This document shows positions 8,489-18,009 of a stretch of DNA of 64,000 nucleotides, piece after piece. The translations under genes were made by a program, and so were the position numbers. Numbering within the stretch: the stretch's first letter is position 1; each line of letters begins with the position of its first letter. The stretch comes from JAXGOI01 sp040767605 (lineage in GTDB: Bacteria > Bacillota > Dehalobacteriia > UBA4068): the NCBI GenBank assembly GCA_040767605.1, contig JAXGOI010000001.1:310001-374000 (forward strand), in the 5' to 3' direction. The notes beneath the pieces were generated by a model. The model was not told the origin of the DNA and did no database searches. It was given only the letters and a program-made list of their open reading frames with translations.

Positions 8489-9475
8489 ATGAAATACACC
8501 TATTTAGGAAAAACCGGCATGAAGGTTAGCCGCCTATGCCTTGGAACAATGAATTTCGGCCACTTTACAGATGAAAAAGAGTCTTTTGCCATAATGGATA
8601 AGGCATTGGATTACGGCATAAACTTTTTTGATACCGCCAATGTATACGGCGGGGAGGAAAAAAATAAAGGCATTACTGAAGAAATTATCGGCCGCTGGTT
8701 TGCCAAGGGGGGCAACCGCAGGGAAAAAGTAGTTTTAGCCAGCAAGGTATATGCCGATATGAAAGATGAAAATGACGGCCCCAATAAAGGAAATGGGCTT
8801 TCCGCCTATAAAATCCGCCGTCATCTTGAGGGCTCTTTAAAAAGGCTTAAAACAGATCATCTTGAGCTGTATATTATGCATCATTTAGATAGAAATGTAA
8901 CCTGGAATGAGCTTTGGGGGGCCTTTGAGGCCTTGGTAAATCAGGGCAAAATTGATTATATCGGCTCCAGCAATTTCTCGGGCTGGGCTATTGTAAAGGC
9001 TCAGGCGGAAGCGGAAAAGAGAAATTTTTTAGGCCTGGTTACAGAGCAGCATAAATATAATCTCTTTTGCAGGCTGCCGGAGCTGGAGTTAATCCCGGCG
9101 GCGAGGGAAATGGGCTTGGGGATTGTCCCCTGGAGCCCCCTGGCAGGCGGCCTTTTAAGCGGCGGTATAATAAATGCGGCCCCGGGCAGCAGAATAGAAA
9201 ATAATGCAAAATCCCTTACCCCTCAGGGCTGGGCCCAGCTTGAGGCTTACTCTAAACTTTGTAAAGAGCTTGGGGAAAGTGAAGCCAATATTGCCCTGGC
9301 CTGGCTTTTAGCCAACCCGGCGGTAACGGCGCCAATAATCGGGCCGAGAACATTAAGCCATTTTGAGAGCTTATTAAGAGCTGTGGAAATTGAATTATCT
9401 CAGGAAGTTTTAAATGAGCTGGATAAAATCTTCCCCGGCCCCGGCGGCGAAGCGCCGGAAGCCTATGCCTGGTAA
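8489..9475 (+). CDS. Aldo/keto reductase
   Basis: An NAD(P)H-dependent TIM-barrel oxidoreductase of 328 residues. The catalytic tetrad is visible: Asp and Tyr in FFDTANVYGG (about residues 50-58), Lys in VVLASKVY (about residue 87) and His in LYIMHHLD. The nucleotide-binding end is IIGPRTLSHFESLL. It resembles the YhdN/Tas group of aldo/keto reductases. The substrate is not predictable. A GGGAGG ribosome binding site precedes the ATG, and the gene is bounded by terminators. Confidence 0.92.
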   Translation: MKYTYLGKTGMKVSRLCLGTMNFGHFTDEKESFAIMDKALDYGINFFDTANVYGGEEKNKGITEEIIGRWFAKGGNRREKVVLASKVYADMKDENDGPNKGNGLSAYKIRRHLEGSLKRLKTDHLELYIMHHLDRNVTWNELWGAFEALVNQGKIDYIGSSNFSGWAIVKAQAEAEKRNFLGLVTEQHKYNLFCRLPELELIPAAREMGLGIVPWSPLAGGLLSGGIINAAPGSRIENNAKSLTPQGWAQLEAYSKLCKELGESEANIALAWLLANPAVTAPIIGPRTLSHFESLLRAVEIELSQEVLNELDKIFPGPGGEAPEAYAW

Positions 9476-9514
9476 AGCAAAACCCGTATTCCGGAATAAT
9501 TTTTAGCATCAATT

Positions 9515-9562
9515 AAAAAACCGGCTGGGGGCTTATTTTGGCAAAAACCCAGCCGGTTTTTT
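9515..9562 (+). terminator. Intrinsic terminator after the aldo/keto reductase
   Basis: A 14-bp stem (AAAAACCGGCTGGG with CCCAGCCGGTTTTT) with a T run; because the arm starts with A residues, it may also work on the opposite strand. Confidence 0.9.
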
Positions 9563-9613
9563 GACGTTTTAATTCTAAATACCTAAGCCCAAGGCTTTTT
9601 AAGGCTGTAAATA

Positions 9614-9640
9614 TTGACAATTTATAGCCGGGCATGATAA
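9614..9640 (+). promoter_or_regulatory. Possible promoter of metF
   Basis: TTGACA (9614-9619) with TGATAA at 9635-9640, a 15-base spacing. The leader between here and 9751 shows no riboswitch that I recognise. Confidence 0.4.
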
Positions 9641-9750
9641 CCTTTGATACGACCGCTAAAATAGTTAAAAAAGTTAAATTTAATCCAAACTTTACTTAAA
9701 GGGCCTTGGCTTTATTTAGGCCTGATAATAATTTCAGAAAGGTTTTTATT

Positions 9751-10611
9751 ATGAAAATTTCCGAATTATTTAAAACAAAAACCGTATTTTCTTTTGAGGT
9801 CTTCCCCCCTAAGCGTACAGCCCCCCTAGAAACCATTTATAATACCCTGGAAGAATTAAACGGTCTTAACCCTGATTTTATCAGCGTTACTTACGGGGCA
9901 GGCGGCGGAGATAATAAAAGCTCCACAATTGCAATTTCTTCTAAAATAAAAAATCAATATCATATTGAAAGCGCCGCCCATTTAACCTCCATAAACCTTA
10001 CAAAGGCGGAGGTTCTTTCCATACTTAAAGAGTTAAAAGCACATAATATAGAAAATATTGTGGCCTTAAGGGGAGATATTAACCCTGAATTTACCCCGAA
10101 AACGGATTTTAAATATGCCAGCGATTTAATCTCTTTTATAAAAGCTAACGGAGATTTTAATTTAAGCGGCGGCTGCTACCCGGAGGGGCATTTTGAAACC
10201 CCTGATAAAAATCAGGATTTACGCAATTTAAAAATTAAAGTGGATGCCGGGGCAGATCATTTAATCAGCCAGCTTTTCTTTGATAATAATTATTTTTACT
10301 CCTTTTTGGATAAAGCCAGGAATATCGGTATAAATGTGCCTATTGAGGCCGGGATTATGCCTGTTGTAAATAAAAAGCAAATTGAAAAAATGGTTTCTCT
10401 TTGCAATGTAGATTTACCTAAAAAGTTTACTACCATGATGGCCCGCTATGAGCATAATAAAGAGGCAATGCTGGATGCCGGTATTGCCTATGCAATAAGC
10501 CAAATTGTAGATCTTCTGGCCCACGGAGTAGACGGAATACACCTTTATACTATGAATAATGCCTATATTGCCAGGAGAATAAAAGAAGCTATCGGCAATT
10601 TGCTTATATGA
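9751..10611 (+). CDS. metF: Methylenetetrahydrofolate reductase
   Basis: An FAD-dependent TIM-barrel enzyme that reduces 5,10-methylene-THF to 5-methyl-THF for methionine synthesis or acetogenic C1 flow. The 286 residues begin with the family pattern FSFEVFPPKR and continue with FISVTYGAGGG, NIVALRGD and AGADHLISQLFFDN, the usual folate/FAD-binding elements. The start MKISELFKTK has AGAAAGG at the right distance; a 15-codon longer reading has no site. No zinc-finger partner MetV or corrinoid genes are next to it. Confidence 0.94.
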   Translation: MKISELFKTKTVFSFEVFPPKRTAPLETIYNTLEELNGLNPDFISVTYGAGGGDNKSSTIAISSKIKNQYHIESAAHLTSINLTKAEVLSILKELKAHNIENIVALRGDINPEFTPKTDFKYASDLISFIKANGDFNLSGGCYPEGHFETPDKNQDLRNLKIKVDAGADHLISQLFFDNNYFYSFLDKARNIGINVPIEAGIMPVVNKKQIEKMVSLCNVDLPKKFTTMMARYEHNKEAMLDAGIAYAISQIVDLLAHGVDGIHLYTMNNAYIARRIKEAIGNLLI

Positions 10612-10823
10612 TTAAGACCTTTATACTTTTTTAGCCGGGGGAACCTCTTCTTACCGGCCTTAATTCAGCGCTTTTTTTGTATTTAATATTTTTTAAGCCT
10701 CTGTTTTTTATATTTTAGCTAATTTAAACTCCGGCCTTTTACCTTTAATTTTCTTAGCTCTTCAGGGGCAAAAAAGGCCGGCCTATAATATATTATTAAT
10801 AGCAAAGCGGAAGGATGACCCCA

Positions 10824-11723
10824 ATGTATAATAATATTCTTGAAACCATCGGCAATACCCCTTTGGTAAAGATTAATCACCTAAACCCCAAACCGGGGGT
10901 TTTATTATATGCAAAGCTGGAATATTTTAACCCCACAGGGAGCATTAAAGATAGAATCGCCTTAAAAATGATTGAACAGGCGGAAGAAAGCGGCGCCTTA
11001 ACCCTGGGTAAAACCATAATTGAGCCTACCTCCGGCAATACGGGGATTGGCCTTTCTATGATTGGCGCGGTTAAGGGCTACCCGGTAGAAATTGTAATGA
11101 GCGCCGCGGTTTCCGTTGAGCGCCGAAAGATGATTGAGGCCTTCGGGGCCAAAATAATTCTTACCAATGCCTCTTTAGGCACAGACGGAGCTATTCAAAA
11201 AGCCCATGAATTAGTAAAAAAATACCCAAATAAATATTTTATGCCTAATCAATTCTCTAATGAATATAATAAGCTTGCCCATTACTATACCACCGCCGCT
11301 GAAATATGGGAGCAAACTGAAGGCAGGGTAAACCATTTTGTTTCCGCCTTGGGTACCTCCGGAACAATAATGGGCGTAGGCATGGGTTTAAAAAGCAAAA
11401 ACCCCGCTATTCAGGTTGTTGCTGCCCACCCTGTGCGGGGCCATTATATTCAAGGCCTAAAAAATATGGAAGAAGCAATAGTGCCGGAAATTTACGATGC
11501 CCAAAAAATTGATAAAACCGTTATGGTGGAATCTGAAGAGGCTTTTGCCATGTGCCGGGAAATTGTCGCCAAAGAGGGTATTTTTGTAGGCATGAGCAGC
11601 GGCGCCGCCATGCTGGCCGCCCTGAGGCATATTGAAGATATTGATACCGGCCTGGTAGTTGTCTTATTTGCCGACGGCGGGGAAAAATACCTAAGTACGG
11701 ATTTATTTAAAACATCAAATTAA
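10824..11723 (+). CDS. cysK: Cysteine synthase (O-acetylserine sulfhydrylase)
   Basis: A PLP enzyme making cysteine from O-acetylserine and sulfide. The 299 residues carry NPTGSIKDRIA with the PLP lysine (about residue 40), the substrate loop TSGNTGIGL, the phosphate-binding SALGTSGTIMGVG, and SSGAA near the end. The second ATG of the ORF (10824) is chosen because GGAAGGA lies 8 bases before it, whereas the upstream ATG at 10815 overlaps that site. A TATAAT-like element lies near 10782. The gene ends before a tandem repeat and a terminator. Confidence 0.93.
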   Translation: MYNNILETIGNTPLVKINHLNPKPGVLLYAKLEYFNPTGSIKDRIALKMIEQAEESGALTLGKTIIEPTSGNTGIGLSMIGAVKGYPVEIVMSAAVSVERRKMIEAFGAKIILTNASLGTDGAIQKAHELVKKYPNKYFMPNQFSNEYNKLAHYYTTAAEIWEQTEGRVNHFVSALGTSGTIMGVGMGLKSKNPAIQVVAAHPVRGHYIQGLKNMEEAIVPEIYDAQKIDKTVMVESEEAFAMCREIVAKEGIFVGMSSGAAMLAALRHIEDIDTGLVVVLFADGGEKYLSTDLFKTSN

Positions 11724-11738
11724 ACCTTATTATAAACT

Positions 11739-11818
11739 AAGCTTTATTTTATTTAAGCTTTATTTTATTTAAGCTTTATTTTATTTAAGCTTTATTTTAT
11801 CTAAGCTTTATTTTAATA
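11739..11818 (+). repeat. Five tandem copies of a 16-bp unit
   Basis: The unit AAGCTTTATTTTATTT is perfect in three copies (11739-11786), has one mismatch in the fourth and diverges at the end of the fifth. It lies between the cysK stop codon and its terminator and encodes nothing obvious. Confidence 0.92.
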
Positions 11819-11821
11819 TAT

Positions 11822-11849
11822 AAAGCCCTCAGAATTTCTGAGGGCTTTT
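11822..11849 (+). terminator. Intrinsic terminator of cysK
   Basis: AAAGCCCTCAG pairs with CTGAGGGCTTT across an AATTT loop and is followed by T. Confidence 0.9.
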
Positions 11850-11881
11850 GTTTTGCTAAAATTAATTTTAATAAATTAGTT

Positions 11882-14800
11882 TTAAAGAGAATTTTTTTGA
11901 GCATTGGCAAGCATTAGCTTTATTCTGTTTATTTGATTAATTTCGCTTGCGCCGGTATCATAATCAATTGTAACAATATTGGCCTCGGGGTGTTTTCGCT
12001 TTATTTGCCGAATTACCCCTTTGCCGACAATATGATTGGGCATACAGGCAAAAGGCTGGGCGCAGATAATATTTTTTATATCATTTTGAATAAAATCCAG
12101 CATTTCCCCCGGTACAAGCCAGCCCTCCCCTGTTTCATTCCCTAAAGATAAAATTTGGGGAGCTATTTTTGCAAAATAATTAATTTTACTCATAGGGGTA
12201 AAATGCCTGCTTTTTTCCAATTGGGTGTTAAAAGAGCAAAAGTTATTCTCTAAAATAAATATTATACTTTTACCCAAAAGGGCTCTGGCTCTGCTTTTGC
12301 CTAAATTTTCCGCCTTAAACTCGGAGCTTTTTAAACAGTAGAGTAAAAAGCCTAAAAGCCCCCCCACAACCACCTCTCCCCCCTCTTTTTCCAGCAAATT
12401 TACCAGATTATTATTGGAAGAGGGGGAATATTTTACAAAAATTTCCCCCGCAATTCCAATCCGGGGCTTATTAAGGTTTTTTTGCGGGAGATTATCAAAA
12501 TCCCTGATTATTCCCTGGCAAATTTTTTTAAACTCCGAGTAGGGGGAATATTTTTTAGCCAAAAAACCTTGGCATTTAATTTTCCATTTTTCATAAAGTT
12601 CATTGGCGGAGCCGGGCTCCGCCTCATAGGGGCGTACTCTATATAAAACCTTGAGGAATAAATCCCCAAAAAGCAATCCGTAAACGGCTTTTAAAATCAG
12701 CCGGGGGGTAAGCTTAAACCCGGGGTTTTTCTCCAGGCCGCAGAGATTTAAGGAAATAACCGGAATTTGGGGGTACCCGGCCTTTGCCAAAGCCCGGCGA
12801 ATAAAGGCAATATAATTACTTGCCCGGCAACCCCCCCCGGTTTGAGAAATTAAAATTGCAATTTCATTTGGCTTATATTCTCCGGAAAGAAGAACAGAAA
12901 TAATCCGCCCAACCACAAGAATAGAGGGATAACAAACATCATTATTAACATATTTTAAGCCTATTTCCATAGACTCCCTATCGGCATCGGGCAAAAGCTT
13001 TAAATTATAATTACAAGAGGCAAAAACGGCCTCGATAAAATCAAAGTGCAGGGGCGCCATTTGAGGGCAGAGAATTACCCGGTTTTTTCGCATATCTTTA
13101 GTAAAAACCGCCCTTTTATAGGAATACGGGGGCGGATTAAGATTTTCGGCATTTTCCTCCCTAATTTTTATGGCGGCTAAAAGAGAGCGGATGCGAACTC
13201 TGGCGGCGCCTAAATTATTAATTTCATCAATTTTTAAACAGGTAAAAATTTTATTCCCGCCGGCTAAAATATCCCCCACTTGGTCGGCGCTAACCGCATC
13301 CAAGCCGCAGCCAAAGGAATTAAGCTGGATAAATTCTAAATCCCCCCGGCTTTTAACAAAACTTGCCGCCCCGTAAAGCCTGGTTGCATAAAGCCATTGA
13401 TCCATAGCCATTAGGGGCCGCTCCATTTTAGCCAAATGGCAAACGCTGTCTTCAGATAAAACGGCGATACCGTAAGAATTAATTAATTCCGGTATGCCAT
13501 GATTAATTTCAGAATCAATATGATAGGGGCTGCCGGCTAAAACTATGCCTTTTTGCCCCCTTTCTTCTATATATTTTAAGGCCTCCAGGCCTTTTTTTTG
13601 AATATCCAGGCGGGCCGCCTCCTGCTCCTGCCAGGCCTTTTTAGCAGCCTCTTTAATTTCTTTTACCCCTATGCCTTTTGGGCCGAATTCCTCAACAAGC
13701 CTTTTAGTAATTATTTTTTGGCTTTCAAAAGAGAAAAAGGGATGCATAAATTCAATTTTACCCCCTGCTAATTGCTCCAGATTATTTTTAATATTTTCCG
13801 GGTACGAGGTAATTATAGGGCAATTATAATTATTGGCGGCATCTTTAAACTCCCTGCGCTCATAGGGAATACAGGGGTAAAAAATAAAATCCAGCCCCAG
13901 GCCGGCAAGATAAGCCACATGGCCGTGGGCAATTTTTGCCGGAAAGCAGAGAGATTCACTGGGTATGGAATCTATACCCAGCTCATAAATTTTTCGGCTG
14001 GAGGCTGGGGATAAGATTACCCGGTATTTTAATTCGCTGAAAAATCTAAACCAAAATGGGTAATGCTCATAAATATTTAAAACCCTCGGTATGCCCACCC
14101 TGCCCCTTTTTGCCTCATGGGGGGCTAAAGGCTTATAAGAAAAAAGCCTTTGATTTTTATATTTAAATAAATTTGGCAGATTTTTATCTTTGCCCCTCTC
14201 ATCATTTAAGCCTCTTGCATTATTTAGCCCTCTGCCTCCATTTAGGCCTCTTTCATCATTTAGGCCTCTTTCATCATTTAGGCCTCTTTCATCATTTAGG
14301 CCCCTTGCATTATTCAAACCCCTTTCGCAGCGATTGCCGCTTATATATTGGCGCCCGTCGGAAAAGCGGTTAACGGTTAAGGAGCAATTATTGGCACAGG
14401 CCTTGCATCTTTTCATTTCCGCCTTAAATTCAAGCTTTTTAATTTCTTCCCCTGTAAGAGCAGTGGTTTTCTTGCCCTCACAGTAGAGCTCCCGGGCAAT
14501 TAAGGCGGCCCCAAAGGCCCCCATTATCCCGGCAATATTAGGCCTGATTATATTGCAGCCCGCGATTATTTCTAGGCTTCTTAAAACGGCATCATTATAT
14601 AATGTGCCGCCCTGGGCAACGATATTTTCACCCAAATCTTTGGGGTTTACAATTTTTATTACTTTATGCAGGGCATTTTTAACCACGGAATAAGCCAAGC
14701 CGGCGGAAATATCGCCGATTTCCGCCCCCTCTTTTTGGGCCTGCCTAACTTTGGAATTCATAAAAACCGTACATCTTGTTCCTAAATTTAGGGGGTTTTT

Positions 14801-16225
14801 GGCAAAAATCCCCGCTTTGGCAAAATCCTCCACGCTGTAATTAAGGGATTTGGCAAAGGTTTCAATAAAGGAGCCGCACCCTGAAGAACAGGCCTCATTG
14901 AGCTGAACCTCATCAATTAAATTATTCCGAATTCTGATATATTTCATATCCTGCCCGCCGATATCCAAAATACAATCCACTTTGGGGTTAAAAAATTTGG
15001 CAGCATAATAATGGGCAACTGTTTCCACCTCCCCTTCATCCAGTTTAAAGGCGGCCTTAATTAGAGTCTCCCCATAGCCGGTGGAGCAGGAATAGGCAAT
15101 TTGGGCGGTTTTAGGCAGGCTTTTATAAATTTCTTTTAGGGCGCTCTTTGCCGTTTTTAAAGGGCTGCCATTATTGCCGCTGTAAAAAGAGTATAAAAGA
15201 GAGCCCTCCTCCCCTATTAAGGCAATTTTTGTTGTGGTTGAGCCGGCATCTATCCCTAAAAAGCATTTTCCGCAATAATCGGCAAGCTCTTTAGAATCCA
15301 AGGCATTTTGATTATGGCGCTCTAAAAACTCATCATATTCGCTTTTTTTTCTAAAAAGCGGCGGCAGCTGCTCTTTTAAAATTCCTGTTGAATTTAAATT
15401 ATCTAAAGCCTTTAATAAATCCTCAAAGGTAAGGCCCACTTCATTTTGGCTTTTTAAGGCCGCCCCCAGGGCCGGAAATAAATGGGATTCCGTGGGGTTG
15501 ATAATTTCTTCAGGTTTTAAATTTAAGGTTCTTATAAAGGCCGCCTTTAATTCTGAAAGAAAATGCAGAGGGCCGCCTAAAAAAGCAATCCTCCCCCGTA
15601 TTGGCTTGCCGCAGGCCAAACCGCTTATAGTTTGATTTACCACCGCCTGAAAAATTGAGGCGGCTAAATCCTCCTTTCTGGCTCCTTCATTAATTAAAGG
15701 TTGAATATCGGATTTTGCAAATACGCCGCAGCGGGCGGCGATACTATAAATTGAGGTAAAATTTTTAGCGTATTCATTCAGGCCCTTGGCATCCGTTTGG
15801 AGCAAAGCCGCCATTTGGTCTATAAAAGAGCCTGTACCCCCGGCGCAAACGCCGTTCATACGCTGTTCAATATTCCCCCCGGAAAAATAAATAATTTTTG
15901 CATCCTCCCCCCCAAGCTCAATTGCCACATCGGTTTGAGGGGCAAATTCCTCAAGGGCCGCAGAGGCCGCAATAACCTCCTGAATAAAGGGAAAATTAAG
16001 CTCACCGGCTATTTCCATGCCGCCGGAGCCTGTTATGGCGGGAAATAAAACAAGACCCTTTAGTTCTTCTTTCGCTTCCTCTAAAAGGTCTTTTATTGCC
16101 TTTTTAAGATTGGAAAAATGCCTTGTGTAATGGGAAAATACAATTTGTTTTTTATCGTTTAAAACAACAATTTTTACCGTTGTGGAGCCGATATCCAAAC
16201 CTAATTTATATTTTATGTTATTCAT
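11882..16225 (-). CDS. Giant acyl-CoA dehydratase activase-related fusion protein
   Basis: The 1447 residues fuse two BadF/BcrA/HgdC-type ATPase domains to dehydratase-like parts. Domain 1 (about 1-270) has GLDIGSTTVKIV and cluster cysteines in NGVCAGGTGSF and ARCGVFAKSD. Domain 2 (about 315-590) has GIDAGSTTTKIA, NEACSSGCGSF and TRCTVFMNSK. A cysteine-rich patch (CKACANNC, about 605) leads into a repeat linker and then DUF2229/HgdB-like regions rich in cysteine. Related activators use ATP to drive low-potential electron transfer into 2-hydroxyacyl-CoA dehydratases or benzoyl-CoA reductases. The substrate of these very large clostridial fusions is unknown. The ribosome binding site is weak. 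No CoA-pathway genes flank it. Confidence 0.88.
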   Translation of the reverse strand: MNNIKYKLGLDIGSTTVKIVVLNDKKQIVFSHYTRHFSNLKKAIKDLLEEAKEELKGLVLFPAITGSGGMEIAGELNFPFIQEVIAASAALEEFAPQTDVAIELGGEDAKIIYFSGGNIEQRMNGVCAGGTGSFIDQMAALLQTDAKGLNEYAKNFTSIYSIAARCGVFAKSDIQPLINEGARKEDLAASIFQAVVNQTISGLACGKPIRGRIAFLGGPLHFLSELKAAFIRTLNLKPEEIINPTESHLFPALGAALKSQNEVGLTFEDLLKALDNLNSTGILKEQLPPLFRKKSEYDEFLERHNQNALDSKELADYCGKCFLGIDAGSTTTKIALIGEEGSLLYSFYSGNNGSPLKTAKSALKEIYKSLPKTAQIAYSCSTGYGETLIKAAFKLDEGEVETVAHYYAAKFFNPKVDCILDIGGQDMKYIRIRNNLIDEVQLNEACSSGCGSFIETFAKSLNYSVEDFAKAGIFAKNPLNLGTRCTVFMNSKVRQAQKEGAEIGDISAGLAYSVVKNALHKVIKIVNPKDLGENIVAQGGTLYNDAVLRSLEIIAGCNIIRPNIAGIMGAFGAALIARELYCEGKKTTALTGEEIKKLEFKAEMKRCKACANNCSLTVNRFSDGRQYISGNRCERGLNNARGLNDERGLNDERGLNDERGLNGGRGLNNARGLNDERGKDKNLPNLFKYKNQRLFSYKPLAPHEAKRGRVGIPRVLNIYEHYPFWFRFFSELKYRVILSPASSRKIYELGIDSIPSESLCFPAKIAHGHVAYLAGLGLDFIFYPCIPYERREFKDAANNYNCPIITSYPENIKNNLEQLAGGKIEFMHPFFSFESQKIITKRLVEEFGPKGIGVKEIKEAAKKAWQEQEAARLDIQKKGLEALKYIEERGQKGIVLAGSPYHIDSEINHGIPELINSYGIAVLSEDSVCHLAKMERPLMAMDQWLYATRLYGAASFVKSRGDLEFIQLNSFGCGLDAVSADQVGDILAGGNKIFTCLKIDEINNLGAARVRIRSLLAAIKIREENAENLNPPPYSYKRAVFTKDMRKNRVILCPQMAPLHFDFIEAVFASCNYNLKLLPDADRESMEIGLKYVNNDVCYPSILVVGRIISVLLSGEYKPNEIAILISQTGGGCRASNYIAFIRRALAKAGYPQIPVISLNLCGLEKNPGFKLTPRLILKAVYGLLFGDLFLKVLYRVRPYEAEPGSANELYEKWKIKCQGFLAKKYSPYSEFKKICQGIIRDFDNLPQKNLNKPRIGIAGEIFVKYSPSSNNNLVNLLEKEGGEVVVGGLLGFLLYCLKSSEFKAENLGKSRARALLGKSIIFILENNFCSFNTQLEKSRHFTPMSKINYFAKIAPQILSLGNETGEGWLVPGEMLDFIQNDIKNIICAQPFACMPNHIVGKGVIRQIKRKHPEANIVTIDYDTGASEINQINRIKLMLANAQKNSL
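14194..14322 (-). repeat. In-frame 18-bp repeat array inside the activase gene
   Basis: About seven 18-bp units encode RGLNDE-type hexapeptides (variants RGLNNA, RGLNDE, RGLNGG) near residues 635-677, between the cysteine-rich patch and the DUF2229 part. Three adjacent RGLNDE units are identical in DNA, which points to recent slippage. Confidence 0.93.
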
Positions 16226-16296
16226 AAGTATATTCTAAGCTGCCCCTTCTTTAATCTTCTTTGCCGCGTTTTTAAAAAACACGCTTATTTCTATTA

Positions 16297-16338
16297 AAAA
16301 AGCCCTTAAGGCAATTATGGCCTTAAGAGCCTTTTTTT
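16297..16338 (-). terminator. Second terminator behind the MFS gene
   Basis: A long hairpin of AAGGCTCTTAAGGC with GCCTTAAGGGCTT, one mismatch, followed by T residues on the minus strand. Confidence 0.8.
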
Positions 16339-16440
16339 ATGTAAGATTTATTTATAAGCCGGGGCTTAAACACTGCTTGCAAATTAAAAAAACTAAGATA
16401 AATACCCAAAAATTATACAAATTTCACAGAAAAACAGGCA

Positions 16441-16470
16441 AAAAAAAGAACCTCTTTTTGAGGTTCTTTA
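16441..16470 (-). terminator. First terminator behind the MFS gene
   Basis: On the minus strand AAAGAACCTC pairs with GAGGTTCTTT across AAAAA and is followed by a run of seven T. Confidence 0.88.
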
Positions 16471-16499
16471 TAAGTAAATTTAAGTTTATTAAACTGCTT

Positions 16500-17782
16500 T
16501 TAGCGGTTTTTTCTGGCGGCGGGGCCGGTTTCATTCATTAAGAGGGCGCAGATAAAGCTGATTATATTCACGAAACCAAAGGCAAAAAGGCTCCATTTTA
16601 GCCCGAAGGCATGATTTGCCGAAGGATCCGTAATAGAAGATAGGCTCATAAAAAGATTTGTAAGCCAGCCGCCGAAAACGGGAGAAATAAAGCCCACTAA
16701 AAAACCGCAGGAGGAAATAAAAGCAAAGGCCGCCCCCACCCTGGTTGGGGTCATCCCCTCAAGCTCCATGGGTACGCTGTATAAAACAGGCATCCACATA
16801 CTATTACCCAGGCCGAAAATGGCAATCCCTAATATTGTAACATATACGGAAATTGAAGAACCGAGAGAGGCAATAAGAATCCCGGCAAATTTAAGTACCT
16901 GCCCGGCCCCAAGGGTAGGTTTGCGCCGGCCTAATTTTGCCGTTGTAATTCCGCCTATAATGCCCCCTAAAATCCCAAAAGCCGGGAAGGCAATAGCAGC
17001 CCAAAAGCCGGCGGTAGCCTCCGGCAAATTGCCCATTTCCGAAAGATAGCTTGGAAGAATAACCGCAAGATAAGAATAGCAGAAAAAATCCATAACAAAA
17101 ATAATACAGAGCATTTTAATATCATGGCGGCGCCAAAGATTAAGATAAATGCCCTTTTCTACCTCTTTTTGGTCCTCTTCCCCAGATTCCAAAGAGGGAA
17201 TATCCTTTTCCCTTATCATTATAACCCAGATAATGGCAAGTACTCCTAAAAAAGAATCCCCCAACTCCCCATGGCCTGCTGCCAGGAATTACCTAAAAGC
17301 TTTGCCAAGGCCGCCATGGAGCTAAAGCAAATAACCGTACCTATAAAGGGGTAAAGGCCGTTTATGGTATTCATAACCTGGCGGTTTTTTTCATTATACC
17401 AATTCATAATCGCAGAGCCTATAAAGGGAATCCCCAGGCCGAAGCCGATGCCAAAAATAATTCTGCCAATTAGAAATACCGTATAATTTACGGCAATATA
17501 GTTAAATAAAATCCCGATAACCAAAAAAATAAGGGTTAAAACAAAAAGTCTTCTCGTACCGATTTTTGGGATAATCATCCCCCCGAGAATACTTGCAATA
17601 ATTGTAAAAGGATAAACAATTGAGACTGCCAGGTTTAAAAGGGCATCATTATTCCCTAATTGATACCAATCCCTTAAGGTAAGAAGGATTGGAGACGGAG
17701 ACATTTGATGAACATAGGCAATAGCAATACTTGCTACAACCAAAAAAGTAATGAGAGGCATTTCCCCGCTGCTTTGTTTCAT
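16500..17782 (-). pseudogene. MFS transporter, split by a one-base frameshift
   Basis: Two overlapping ORFs together make one major facilitator protein of about 427 residues with about 12 membrane helices. The N-terminal ORF (17246-17782, 178 residues) stops at TAG just after a run of six T. The C-terminal ORF continues from within it to 16500. Adding one T (T7) or slipping back one base on T6 joins them as ILF-LGVLAIIW without loss. The N-terminal start has AAAGGA 8 bases upstream. It could be a true pseudogene, a phase-variable or slippage-expressed gene, or a sequencing error. It is divergent from the amidohydrolase, suggesting a shared substrate. Confidence 0.8.
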
Positions 17783-17866
17783 AAAATAATCCTTTCCGGT
17801 TTTAATTTTAGCTGCTTTTTATAAATTTATGTAATAAGATAATTTCGACATTCAATATAAAAAGTC

Positions 17867-17953
17867 CTGTTTTCCCCCAAGATACAATACCAGCTAAATA
17901 GTAATATTAATAGAATTAAAAATCTGGAAAACAGCGGCCCGCTGTAGTATAAT
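17867..17953 (+). promoter_or_regulatory. Divergent control region with palindromic operator
   Basis: TATAAT (17948-17953) is preceded by the perfect palindrome ACAGCGG-C-CCGCTGT (17931-17945), which fills the promoter spacer. A second inverted pair, CTGTTTTCC (17867-17875) and GGAAAACAG (17926-17934), lies in the same region. The -35 is poor (TGGAAA), which fits control by a regulator not encoded here. Confidence 0.55.
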
Positions 17954-18009
17954 ATATTTAAGTTTATCAGGCATAAATTATATTCAATTCAACAAAAACT
18001 AAGAAAGGG

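Noticed and set aside
11739..11818. CRISPR-like repeat array
   Set aside because: The units are directly adjacent with no spacers and there are no cas genes.
14173..14486. Plus-strand ORFs with repeated proline/serine/phenylalanine across 14.2-14.5 kb
   Set aside because: They are shadows of the 18-bp repeat array in the minus-strand activase gene.
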